In this document: positions 1 to 6,474 of the stretch, one piece after another
Numbering within the stretch: position 1 is the first letter of the stretch
How the letters are laid out: every line of letters starts with the position of its first letter
DNA from: Actinomycetota bacterium
GTDB taxonomy: Bacteria; Actinomycetota; Actinomycetes; Nanopelagicales; Nanopelagicaceae
Direction: 5' to 3'
Length of the DNA: 8,287 bases
Assembly: GCA_029978425.1 (NCBI GenBank)
Contig: JAPOJL010000025.1
Coordinates: 1 to 8,287 of the forward strand
Made by a program: the position numbers and the translations under genes
Notes under the pieces: model-generated
Told to the model about the DNA's origin: nothing
Seen by the model: the letters and a program-made list of their open reading frames with translations, nothing else
Database searches by the model: none

Positions 1-332
1 ATCACGACATCAATATCTCCGGTGTAAATATCACCGACGGGTTCGTGAACTAAACCTCGGGAGATGAGATCTTCATTTCTTCCACTCCAGATAATCCAAT
101 CGAGATCTTTATCATCTCGTAATCGCGGCAAGAGTAATTTTTTCCCAAGTGAAATGAGCGCTTGATTGAGATCACGAGTATTGGGTTCATCTCCATAGGA
201 GAAGTAGCTCGCGACGACCAGCGCTTTCTTTACTTCGCTTGCGTCCAGCAGATGTTCCCAACTCGAATCAACAACAAGAAACTCTCGCTCTGCGCGAAAT
301 CTCTTTCGCAATTCTGACTTGATTTGCGTCAC
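1..332 (-). CDS. 5-formyltetrahydrofolate cyclo-ligase (5,10-methenyl-THF synthetase), C-terminus cut off by window edge
   Basis: The enzyme uses ATP to convert 5-formyl-THF to 5,10-methenyl-THF in the cytosol, returning a stored or inhibitory folate to one-carbon metabolism. The visible N-terminal 110 residues start with a Lys/Arg-rich helix (K-SELRKRFRAER), matching the family pattern K-x2-LR-x5-R. They continue with a strand VVASYFSYGDEPNT, equivalent to the conserved Y-x-s-x3-E-x-(D/N)-T, then GKKLLLPRL (family G-K-x-v-x-l-P-r) and LVHEPVGD, the usual g-i-x-E-P segment. The C-terminal half, with the G-x-G-x-G-x-Y-D nucleotide-binding segment, lies outside the window. The start is GTG at 330-332, chosen because the reading frame matches family N-termini from there; no Shine-Dalgarno is visible. 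It diverges from the glp-like gene across 51 bases. The same gene sits upstream of galU-moeA-rimJ in mycobacteria (Rv0992c neighbourhood), which supports the call. The family assignment is firm; the product was read from the reverse complement. Confidence 0.88.
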   Translation of the reverse strand, partial: MTQIKSELRKRFRAEREFLVVDSSWEHLLDASEVKKALVVASYFSYGDEPNTRDLNQALISLGKKLLLPRLRDDKDLDWIIWSGRNEDLISRGLVHEPVGDIYTGDIDVV

Positions 333-371
333 GGAGTTAGTTGAATCCACGGGAATAGCGTAGGTTCAAAG

Positions 372-377
372 TATGGT
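372..377 (+). promoter_or_regulatory. candidate -10 box for a leaderless glp transcript
   Basis: TATGGT fits the TAnnnT -10 pattern and ends six bases before the GTG start at 384, so transcription would begin at or next to the start codon. No Shine-Dalgarno sequence lies in the region. No good -35 box is seen at the expected distance. The ATG inside this hexamer (373) opens only four codons before a TGA and is not the start. Confidence 0.35.
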
Positions 378-383
378 TGCGGC

Positions 384-1307
384 GTGAGCGAAACGATAAA
401 GGTCGCAGACTTAGCTGCTGAATTACTGGCGCTAGCCAAGCCACTTGCAGCATTTGATATGCCGCTGCTTGATGCACATGGCGCGACTCTTGCTCTTGAT
501 GTGACGTCGGGTGAACGAGTAGTAATGAAATCTGGCTCTCGAATTAGATCCACTCAGATTGGATTAGCAGCATCGTTGGGACTTGACCATCTTCCAACGC
601 GTCCCCAGCCCCGAGTTGTAGTGGTCTCTGTTGGCGATGATTTAGTAGAACCGGGCACACCACTTCGCGATGGCGAAGACGAATTTGAAACTAACTCATG
701 GTTGCTAACCACGGCAGTAAAGGAAGCGGGCGCAGTTGGATATCGGGTGCACACAATTCCGGAGAAAGCTGAGGCGCTCAAAGATATTGTTGAAGATAAA
801 CTAGTGCGCTCTGATCTCATTGTGATTTGCGGTGAGAGCCATGATGAATCTTTTGATCTTATTCATTCTGTTTTGTCTCAACTCGGAACGGTACGTGAAG
901 TCTCTCCGCTTATAGAAGGTACGGGACGCCATGCTTTTGGAGCTATCGGTCCAGATAAAACTCCAGTCGTAGCTCTACCGGGTGATCCAATATTTGCTTA
1001 CATCTCCACAGAGCTTTTTATTCGTCCGATGATCCGAAACATGATGGGCTTGTATGACATCCATCGCCCTGTAATTAAAGCAACGCTCACCAATGATGTT
1101 GCCAGCGAAACCGGACGGCACTCATTTATTCGTGGAATTCTCTCAACCGACAATCCCAACCGCAGACTCATCACTGCCATAGAGAATCAAGGTGATCTCG
1201 TTGGTTTATCCGATGCAACGGGTCTGATTGTGATCCCAGAATCTGCCAGCGGTGGACGCGCTGGCGAAGAAGTAGATGTACTTGTTCTAGAGCGTAGGTT
1301 TAATTAG
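384..1307 (+). CDS. glp: Glp-like (MoeA/gephyrin-fold) divisome protein lacking subdomain II
   Basis: A 307-residue MoeA-family protein, about 100 residues shorter than usual (E. coli MoeA is about 411). Residues 1-40 match the start of subdomain I and end at LALDV (family LAEDV). The sequence then jumps to residues 43-62, equivalent to the segment after subdomain II (family G-x-x-L-x-x-G-x-x-L-x-P-x-q-IGLLA). The conserved PPFDxSxMDGYA segment and all of subdomain II are absent. Subdomain III (about 74-225, RPQPRVVVVSVGDDLVEPG onward) and IV (about 228-305, GRHSFIRGIL and TGLIVIPE) are well kept. The catalytic GGxSxGxxD signature reads CGESHDESFD (149-158), and LPGNP reads LPGDP (198-202). 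Molybdate insertion is therefore unlikely. Actinobacterial paralogues called Glp bind FtsZ and work with the membrane protein GlpR, whose homologue lies two genes downstream, so a cell-division role is inferred. The reading frame is intact. GTG start; five bases separate it from the acetyltransferase gene. A divergent MoeA cannot be excluded. Confidence 0.82.
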   Translation: MSETIKVADLAAELLALAKPLAAFDMPLLDAHGATLALDVTSGERVVMKSGSRIRSTQIGLAASLGLDHLPTRPQPRVVVVSVGDDLVEPGTPLRDGEDEFETNSWLLTTAVKEAGAVGYRVHTIPEKAEALKDIVEDKLVRSDLIVICGESHDESFDLIHSVLSQLGTVREVSPLIEGTGRHAFGAIGPDKTPVVALPGDPIFAYISTELFIRPMIRNMMGLYDIHRPVIKATLTNDVASETGRHSFIRGILSTDNPNRRLITAIENQGDLVGLSDATGLIVIPESASGGRAGEEVDVLVLERRFN

Positions 1308-1312
1308 TTCTC

Positions 1313-1885
1313 ATGGCTCGCGTTTCACGCAACCAATGGCCCCTGGTACTTGCAGAGGGTGAATTAACTTTACGTCCGTTACGAATAAGAGATCGTGGAG
1401 CCTGGCTCTCGGTGCGACGGAAGAATCGGGAATGGTTAACCCCATGGGAGGCAACATCTCCGATTTCGGAAGAGAATCGAAATCTTCCGACCTTTATTGA
1501 AATGGTGCAGTTTCATAACCGCGAGGGCAGAGCTGGTCGATCCATCTCACTAGCTATCTGGTTTAACCGAGAACTTATCGGCCAGATTACTTTGGGTGGC
1601 ATTTCTTATGGCGCCTATCGCGGAGGCCATATTGGTTATTGGATCTCTCAAGACCATGCGAATAAGGGGCTCACAACGCGAGCCGTACGAGAGGTCACTC
1701 GATACGGGTTGGAAGAACTTCGTTTACACCGCATCGAAATTAATCTAAGACCTGAGAACTCAGCTTCGAAAAGAGTGGCAGAAAAAGCAGGTTATATCTT
1801 TGAAGGTTTACGTCCCCGATATCTTCATATTGATGGTGATTGGCGCGACCACCTCTGTTTTGTAATAGAGAATCCAAGAATTTAA
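1313..1885 (+). CDS. rimJ: RimJ/RimL-type GNAT N-acetyltransferase
   Basis: A 190-residue cytosolic acetyltransferase of the GNAT fold that transfers an acetyl group from acetyl-CoA, probably to a protein alpha-amino group; RimJ acts on ribosomal protein S5 in E. coli. The N-terminus carries the typical LTLRPLRIRDRGAWLSVR strand-helix. The middle has GQITLGGIS and the strand HIGYWISQDHANKG. The acetyl-CoA loop (Q/R-x-x-G-x-G/A) is represented by ANKGLTTRAV. The C-terminal part HRIEINLRPENSASKRVAEKAGY, followed by a Y-L-H-I-D-G-D-W-R-D-H segment, is the hallmark of the actinobacterial RimJ group. Length is normal. The ATG start at 1313 is five bases after the glp stop, so the two genes are probably co-transcribed. 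The gene keeps this place between moeA/glp and sepX/glpR in mycobacteria (Rv0995). The family is certain; the true substrate is not shown by the sequence. Confidence 0.88.
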   Translation: MARVSRNQWPLVLAEGELTLRPLRIRDRGAWLSVRRKNREWLTPWEATSPISEENRNLPTFIEMVQFHNREGRAGRSISLAIWFNRELIGQITLGGISYGAYRGGHIGYWISQDHANKGLTTRAVREVTRYGLEELRLHRIEINLRPENSASKRVAEKAGYIFEGLRPRYLHIDGDWRDHLCFVIENPRI

Positions 1886-1943
1886 CTTAGAAATTTTCGT
1901 TGGCGAAGCGGGGGAAATACCCGAAAAGTCCAATTGTTACCTT

Positions 1944-1949
1944 TAGGGT
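1944..1949 (+). promoter_or_regulatory. candidate -10 box upstream of sepX/glpR
   Basis: TAGGGT fits TAnnnT and ends eight bases before the preferred GTG start at 1958. The AGGG within it, nine bases before the GTG, could alternatively act as a weak Shine-Dalgarno sequence. The sequence alone does not decide between the two. Either reading favours 1958 over the TTG at 1934 as the start. Confidence 0.3.
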
Positions 1950-1957
1950 TGGGCTTC

Positions 1958-2767
1958 GTGGGCTCAGGACTTATCTACTTAATCATCGTAGGAATGTGGA
2001 TTGCCTATTTCCTCCCACGCTGGATCTCTACCCATGAGGAAGTCTCGGGCCGCACCGTCGAAAAATTTGAGAAGACGATGAAAGTCGTAGGCCTTACCTC
2101 AGGTAATGAGGCGCCAGATTATGAAGCGCTTGCCAAGAAAAAAGAACAACAAATTGCGATTCGACGCATTCTCTTCTTTTCAATCATTGGCTTAACAATT
2201 GTGCTCTCAATTTTTGCAATTGTGGGACTTGTATCTCCCATAGTTCTCACACTTCCGGTCTCAGCATTTACTCTCTATGTTGTTAATGCTCGTCACCAAA
2301 TACATCTCCTACAGGAAGAAGAGAAACGCGCTCGTTCGGTCGCAGGTGTGACTGCAAAACCATCATCACGGAATTACTCGGAAATTATCGCTCGCTCCAA
2401 GAGCGCTTCGACCAAACAATCTATCTTTGAAGAATTTGAAAACGCAGAGCAATGGACGCCACTTTCAGAGCGGGTCACAAGTTATACCCGCGAAGTTCAG
2501 AGCATTGTGATTTTGCCAAAAGGAAGTGCGCAACAGAGTGGCCAAACTTGGCAGCCAACCGCTGTTCCTGCTCCTCGATATGTAGGCGCCCCCAAAGCTG
2601 CGCCGCAACGTCGCGTTATTGATTTAACAATTCCCGGAGCATGGAGCGAAGCACAGGAGCGCGCTATGCGTGAAGCAATGTCTCCAGCGTCAGATCAAGT
2701 ATTTGATCAAGTTCAAGCCGATGAGATTGAAGAACACCTCCGCACTCAACGCGCAGCTGGTGAATAA
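1958..2767 (+). CDS. sepX: SepX/GlpR family divisome membrane protein
   Basis: A 269-residue membrane protein related to Streptomyces SepX, Corynebacterium GlpR and Mycobacterium Rv0996. Residues 1-20 (MGSGLIYLIIVGMWIAYFLP) form the first membrane helix and match the family N-terminus closely. For that reason I start at GTG 1958 rather than the in-frame TTG at 1934, which would add eight residues of no family character. A charged loop (about 21-70) follows, then a helical hairpin at about 72-109, and a long cytoplasmic tail. The tail keeps the family signature W-x-P-x-x-V-P-x-P-x-Y (about 198-209), then the RRVIDLTIPGAWSE motif at about 218, and a Glu-rich end. SepX stabilises division septa in Streptomyces; GlpR is the membrane receptor of the FtsZ-binding Glp in Corynebacterium. 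The neighbouring Glp-like gene makes the same partnership likely here. The gene is 72 bases from rimJ and abuts the convergent mannosyltransferase stop with no gap. Confidence 0.82.
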   Translation: MGSGLIYLIIVGMWIAYFLPRWISTHEEVSGRTVEKFEKTMKVVGLTSGNEAPDYEALAKKKEQQIAIRRILFFSIIGLTIVLSIFAIVGLVSPIVLTLPVSAFTLYVVNARHQIHLLQEEEKRARSVAGVTAKPSSRNYSEIIARSKSASTKQSIFEEFENAEQWTPLSERVTSYTREVQSIVILPKGSAQQSGQTWQPTAVPAPRYVGAPKAAPQRRVIDLTIPGAWSEAQERAMREAMSPASDQVFDQVQADEIEEHLRTQRAAGE

Positions 2768-4018
2768 CTAAATCCAGCTCGTAAACCACATCCGTGAGTA
2801 CCAGTCTTCATAGGTCATGACCCCACCCACAAAAAGCGGGAAAAAGTAGGCAAAACATAAGGCGATAAGCCCCACTCCGGCCATTACATATTTCTTTCTC
2901 TCTCCTTGAAGTTCCGGAGTTTCCAATGCTTTGGCAATAACGTAAATAATCACCAAAATCAAAAATGGTTCAAAGGCGATGGAGTAGAAGTAAAAAGTGG
3001 TCCGTTCTGGAAATGCTAACCACGGTAGGTAGCTCGCAAGCAAGAACATCAGAATCAAGCCAGCGCTACGTTCGCGGCGATAGATGAAATACCCGATCGC
3101 AATAAAGATTGAAATCAATCCAGCCCACCATAAGAAAGGTGTTCCAATTGCCAACACTTCTTGCGAGCAACTTTCGCTGTCACAATTTTTTGGGGTTGCG
3201 TAGAAGAATGAAGTTGGCCTACCAAGAATTAACCAATTCCAGGCACTAGCTTCATAAGAGTGTTCCGTAGTTAATCCAGTATGAAAGTTAAGCATCTCTC
3301 GGTGATAGTGAATCCAAGAGATAAGTGGATTTGAAGAATGATTTCTGCTCCAGCCTTCATTGCTAATGAACCAACCGGTCCATGAAGAGAGATAGACAAA
3401 AAACGGAACAACTCCAAATTGAATGGGAGTGAGAAGAAACTTCTTGTCGCGGAGCAAAAGATAAATGCCAAGAGCGGCCAGAACATAAACCGCGCTCCAC
3501 TTTGTGCCAAGCGCTAAGCCCATCACTATTCCCGCGAGCCATAATCGCTCTGTTATTAAGAAGTAGAAAGCCAGCAAAATAAAGAATGATAAGAAAATAT
3601 CGAGTAGCGCGGTGCGAGACATTACGAGATGTAGCCCATCGAGAGACATCAAGGTTGCTGCTGTGATGCTGAGGAAATAAGAGTTAAAAAGTTTTCGGGT
3701 GATAAAAAATATGAGGGCGATGGAAAGCAAACCCACTAAAGCTGCGCTAAAACGCCATCCAAAGGGATCATCGCCAAATACTTTGATTCCTGCGGCGATT
3801 GCCCATTTTCCAACCGGGGGATGAACGATGAATTCAGCCGACACTTTATCGAGCTCCACTCCTGAGGAGAGGAAATCTCGGGCGCCATCAACGTAATACA
3901 CCTCGTCGAAAACTAATTCTCCGGGGCGTCCCAAGTTAATAAATCTCGTGAGAGCTGCAAAAGTGAGCACGAGCGCTAATCCCATGATTTTGCGATGGCG
4001 CAGTGAAATAGCGTTCAT
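2768..4018 (-). CDS. pmt: dolichyl/polyprenyl-phosphate-mannose–protein mannosyltransferase (GT39, PMT)
   Basis: A 416-residue integral membrane enzyme that moves mannose from polyprenyl-phosphate-mannose onto Ser/Thr of proteins leaving through the Sec system. Residues 11-29 form the first membrane helix. The catalytic first loop follows, with the essential acidic pair in FDEVYYVDGA (Asp38-Glu39) and HPPVGKW (66-72). SLDGLHLVMSRTALLDIF (about 125-142) and GTKWSAVY (171-178) are signature PMT segments. The C-terminus carries more helices and ends in the typical W-Y-S-R-M-W-F-x-S-W-I. It is about 100 residues shorter than M. tuberculosis Pmt (522), mostly from the N-terminus and short loops, so it looks complete but compact. 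The open frame runs on to 4204, but the family N-terminus fits ATG 4018, and the extra codons would lie across rsmI. It is divergent from rsmI over 34 bases, as in mycobacteria (Rv1002c/Rv1003), and convergent with sepX. Confidence 0.9.
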   Translation of the reverse strand: MNAISLRHRKIMGLALVLTFAALTRFINLGRPGELVFDEVYYVDGARDFLSSGVELDKVSAEFIVHPPVGKWAIAAGIKVFGDDPFGWRFSAALVGLLSIALIFFITRKLFNSYFLSITAATLMSLDGLHLVMSRTALLDIFLSFFILLAFYFLITERLWLAGIVMGLALGTKWSAVYVLAALGIYLLLRDKKFLLTPIQFGVVPFFVYLSSWTGWFISNEGWSRNHSSNPLISWIHYHREMLNFHTGLTTEHSYEASAWNWLILGRPTSFFYATPKNCDSESCSQEVLAIGTPFLWWAGLISIFIAIGYFIYRRERSAGLILMFLLASYLPWLAFPERTTFYFYSIAFEPFLILVIIYVIAKALETPELQGERKKYVMAGVGLIALCFAYFFPLFVGGVMTYEDWYSRMWFTSWI

Positions 4019-4026
4019 GATGGATA

Positions 4027-4032
4027 AGGATA
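4027..4032 (-). promoter_or_regulatory. candidate -10 box for pmt
   Basis: On the minus strand the hexamer reads TATCCT (TAnnnT) and ends eight bases before the ATG of pmt. There is no Shine-Dalgarno sequence, so a leaderless or nearly leaderless mRNA is plausible. No convincing -35 box was found. Confidence 0.28.
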
Positions 4033-4040
4033 CTGACCGC

Positions 4041-4046
4041 CATAAT
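4041..4046 (+). promoter_or_regulatory. candidate -10 box for a leaderless rsmI transcript
   Basis: CATAAT differs from TATAAT at one base and ends six bases before the ATG at 4053, placing the transcription start at the start codon. It sits in the 34-base gap between pmt and rsmI, back to back with the candidate pmt promoter. No -35 consensus is evident. Confidence 0.38.
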
Positions 4047-4052
4047 GACGCC

Positions 4053-4886
4053 ATGAGTGAGTTGATTCTGGCGGCGGTTCCTTTAGGGAATGTCGGAGAT
4101 GCCTCAACTCGCCTTAAGGAAGCTATCTCGCAAGCCGAGTTCATTGCAGCCGAAGACTCACGTCGCTTTTTGCGACTTTGCAAAGACCTAGGAATCGAAT
4201 GCAAAGCTCAGATCTTCTCTTTCTTCGAAGGAAATGAGAGTGCACGACTAGATGAAATTGCTGAGAAGTTAAGGTCTGGACATAACGTCTTATTGGTTAC
4301 CGACGCAGGTATGCCATCAGTAAGTGATCCGGGATATCGCGCTGTACGTATGGCTATCGATGAAGGTTTCAAAGTTTCAGTAATTCCAGGCCCGAGCGCC
4401 GTTCTTGCAGCGCTAGCGTTATCGGGTTTACCAACCGATAGCTTTGCATTTGATGGATTTCCGCCACGCACATCTGGAGCTCGTGATCAGTGGTGTGAAG
4501 ATCGCGCTCATGAAGTTCGCACTCTTGTTCTCTTTGAAGCGCCACACCGAATTGCCGAAACGATAGGGGCTCTTAGTCGTGCATTTGGAGCAGAACGACA
4601 AGGCGCAATTTGTCGCGAAATCACCAAGACTTATGAAGAAGTTGTCCGCGGATCACTTGCCCAACTACATGAATGGACTTTAAGTAAAGAGATGTTGGGC
4701 GAATTCACAATTGTTGTTGCAGGCTTTGATGCCTCAACACAAGAGTTAAGTGATGGTGAGATTGCTGCAATTGTTCATCGATATGAATCCTCGGGAATTA
4801 CCCGCAAAGAAGCGATTGCGATGACTGCGAAGGAACTTCATATTCCTAAGCGCAAAGTCTTTGACATCATGATCGATGAGAAGTAG
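4053..4886 (+). CDS. rsmI: 16S rRNA (cytidine-1402-2'-O)-methyltransferase
   Basis: RsmI uses S-adenosylmethionine to 2'-O-methylate C1402 in the decoding centre of 16S rRNA. The 277-residue protein opens with LILAAVPLGNVGDAS, the family x-A-T-P-I-G-N-L-G-D motif in its actinobacterial form. AAEDSRR follows, then the SAM-pocket segment VTDAGMPSVSDPGYR, the PGPSAVLAALALSGLP loop and the LFEAPHRI motif. All are in the order expected for tetrapyrrole-methylase-fold RsmI, and the length is normal. The frame stays open back to 3948, but those codons overlap pmt and lack family similarity, so ATG 4053 is chosen; ATGs at 4017 and 4020 are less likely. The C-terminal ~50 residues (from about EIAAIVHRYESSG) form the small helical domain common in the family. 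It lies 14 bases upstream of metG. The companion C1402 N4-methyltransferase rsmH is not in the window. Confidence 0.93.
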   Translation: MSELILAAVPLGNVGDASTRLKEAISQAEFIAAEDSRRFLRLCKDLGIECKAQIFSFFEGNESARLDEIAEKLRSGHNVLLVTDAGMPSVSDPGYRAVRMAIDEGFKVSVIPGPSAVLAALALSGLPTDSFAFDGFPPRTSGARDQWCEDRAHEVRTLVLFEAPHRIAETIGALSRAFGAERQGAICREITKTYEEVVRGSLAQLHEWTLSKEMLGEFTIVVAGFDASTQELSDGEIAAIVHRYESSGITRKEAIAMTAKELHIPKRKVFDIMIDEK

Positions 4887-4893
4887 ATAGAAT
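4861..4893 (+). promoter_or_regulatory. candidate metG promoter
   Basis: A perfect TTGACA -35 box lies at 4861-4866 inside the last rsmI codons. TAGAAT at 4888-4893 is one base from TATAAT and ends seven bases before the metG ATG, which suits a leaderless transcript. The spacing between the two boxes is 21 bases, longer than ideal. TAGATA at 4884-4889 gives 17 bases but is a poorer -10. There is no Shine-Dalgarno sequence before metG. Confidence 0.4.
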
Positions 4894-4900
4894 TCTGTCT

Positions 4901-6466
4901 ATGTCCAGCGCGCCTAAGTCGTTCTATTTAACGACGCCCATTTATTACGTAAATGATGCGCCCCACATTGGACATGCCTACACCACCGTGGCTGGCGATC
5001 TCTTAACTCGTTGGCATCGCCAGAAGGGCGAATCAGTCTGGTACTTAACGGGAACTGACGAACATGGCCAGAAAGTAATGCGAACTGCAGAAGCGAATAA
5101 CACCCCACCCCAACAATGGTGTGATCGTTTGGTCGAAGAGGCCTGGAAACCTGTATGGAAACATCTTGAGATCGCTCATGACGACTTTATTCGCACAACT
5201 GAACCGCGTCATATGGAGAGAGTTCAGAAATTCCTGCAAGGTTTGATGGAGAAGGGATTTATCTACGAAGGAAAGTATGAAGGTCCTTATTGCGTAGGTT
5301 GTGAAGAGTTTAAGTTACCTGGCGATTTGGATGAGGGTAAGTGCAAGATTCACTCCAAGCCTATTGAAATGGTGAGCGAAACTAATTGGTTCTTCAAACT
5401 TTCTGCTTTTGTGCAACCACTACTTGATCACTATAAGAAAAATCCCGAAGCTTGCGAACCAGCAAGTGCTCGAAATGAAGTGGTGTCGTTCCTCGAAGGT
5501 GGTGTCTCTGATTTATCTATCTCGCGCTCTACCTTTAATTGGGGAATACCTGTTCCATGGGACACCAAGCAAGTTGTGTATGTCTGGTTTGATGCGTTAC
5601 TCAATTACGCGACCGCAGTTGGATTAACTGATGCCAAAGAAAGTGAAGGCGGAAAGTTCTTTGAGAAGACGTGGCCGGCTGATGTCCATTTAGTTGGAAA
5701 AGATATCTTGCGCTTCCATGCTGTGATCTGGCCCGCGATGTTGATGGCTGCTGAGATTCCAGTTCCTAAGAAAGTTTTTGCCCATGGTTGGCTCCTTGTT
5801 GGCGGGGAGAAGATGAGCAAGAGCAAACTCACCGGTATTGCACCTTCAGATATCACCAATCACTTTGGGGTTGATGCTTTCCGCTATTACTTTATGCGCG
5901 CGATTCCATTTGGAAGTGATGGTTCATTTTCTTGGGAAGATATGTCAGCTCGCTACACCAGCGAACTTGCAAATGATTTCGGCAATTTAGCCTCCCGTTT
6001 AGCTGCCATGGTTGAGAAATATTGCGATGGAATTCTGCCAGCCAAAGCTGAGGCTGCAGATTTAAAAGCAGCCTTAGCGAAGACTGTTGATGAAGCAGAT
6101 CGCGCAATCTGCGCCCTTGATTTCCAAGGCGGAATAAATGCCATTATGGATTTCTGCAAGACCGTCAATGGTTATGTGACTGCACAAGAGCCTTGGTTGG
6201 TTGCCAAGAATCCAGATCGCAAAGCAGAACTTGATGACATTCTCTACAACACAGCAGAATCACTACGCGCACTTGCCATCTTGCTTCATCCCATCATGCC
6301 AATTTCCACTCAAAAACTTTGGAGTTCATTAGGGGCGGAAAGTTCTCTCGGAGCGATTGGAGCCCAGAAGATTTCTGATGTTGCGCGATGGGGCCAACTT
6401 ATACCGGGCACCAAAGTTGCTAAAGGCGAAATTCTCTTTCCTCGCTTGCCTGAATTAGAGAGCTAA
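4901..6466 (+). CDS. metG: methionine–tRNA ligase
   Basis: A class I aminoacyl-tRNA synthetase that charges tRNA-Met and initiator tRNA in the cytosol. The Rossmann fold begins at once, with YLTTPIYYVNDAPHIGHAY. The HIGH motif is at 22-25 and the KMSKS loop at 304-308 (GGEKMSKSKLTG). The connective-peptide knuckle has Cys131, Cys134, Cys148 and His151, consistent with a single zinc site. Conserved WFFKLS, a Y-V-W-F-D-A-L-x-N-Y segment, GKDILRFHAVIWPA and the anticodon-binding helical domain with AQEPW complete the protein. At 521 residues it ends after the anticodon-binding domain, so it lacks the C-terminal EMAPII/Trbp111-like dimerisation domain of E. coli MetRS. ATG 4901 lies 14 bases after rsmI and places the first motif at the usual distance. 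Eight bases separate it from tatD. Confidence 0.97.
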   Translation: MSSAPKSFYLTTPIYYVNDAPHIGHAYTTVAGDLLTRWHRQKGESVWYLTGTDEHGQKVMRTAEANNTPPQQWCDRLVEEAWKPVWKHLEIAHDDFIRTTEPRHMERVQKFLQGLMEKGFIYEGKYEGPYCVGCEEFKLPGDLDEGKCKIHSKPIEMVSETNWFFKLSAFVQPLLDHYKKNPEACEPASARNEVVSFLEGGVSDLSISRSTFNWGIPVPWDTKQVVYVWFDALLNYATAVGLTDAKESEGGKFFEKTWPADVHLVGKDILRFHAVIWPAMLMAAEIPVPKKVFAHGWLLVGGEKMSKSKLTGIAPSDITNHFGVDAFRYYFMRAIPFGSDGSFSWEDMSARYTSELANDFGNLASRLAAMVEKYCDGILPAKAEAADLKAALAKTVDEADRAICALDFQGGINAIMDFCKTVNGYVTAQEPWLVAKNPDRKAELDDILYNTAESLRALAILLHPIMPISTQKLWSSLGAESSLGAIGAQKISDVARWGQLIPGTKVAKGEILFPRLPELES

Positions 6467-6469
6467 ATT
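6464..6469 (+). promoter_or_regulatory. possible -10 box for tatD
   Basis: TAAATT overlaps the metG stop codon and ends five bases before the tatD ATG. It fits TAnnnT, but the spacing is slightly short, and the gene could equally be read from the metG transcript. No Shine-Dalgarno sequence is visible in the eight-base gap. Confidence 0.22.
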
Positions 6470-6474
6470 CCTAC

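Noticed and set aside
373..387. ATG at 373 as start of glp or of a leader peptide
   Set aside because: It is out of frame with glp and meets TGA after four codons; the ATG is part of the TATGGT hexamer.
554..820. Antisense open frames such as 554-820, 4208-4471 and 6594-6929 on the minus strand
   Set aside because: They lie inside well-supported genes, have Ser/Arg/Thr-rich shadow composition and show no recognisable domain.
384..1307. glp as a decaying pseudogene or frameshifted moeA
   Set aside because: There is one open frame with no stops, and subdomains III and IV are well conserved; the missing piece corresponds to one clean in-frame deletion. An assembly artefact cannot be ruled out from one sequence.
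1934..1957. TTG 1934 as the sepX start
   Set aside because: The family N-terminus (GLIYLIIVGMW) begins right after GTG 1958; the eight extra residues look like untranslated sequence.
3948..4052. Upstream extension of rsmI, and of pmt up to 4204
   Set aside because: Both extensions cross the divergent neighbour and have no family similarity; conserved N-termini begin at 4053 and 4018.
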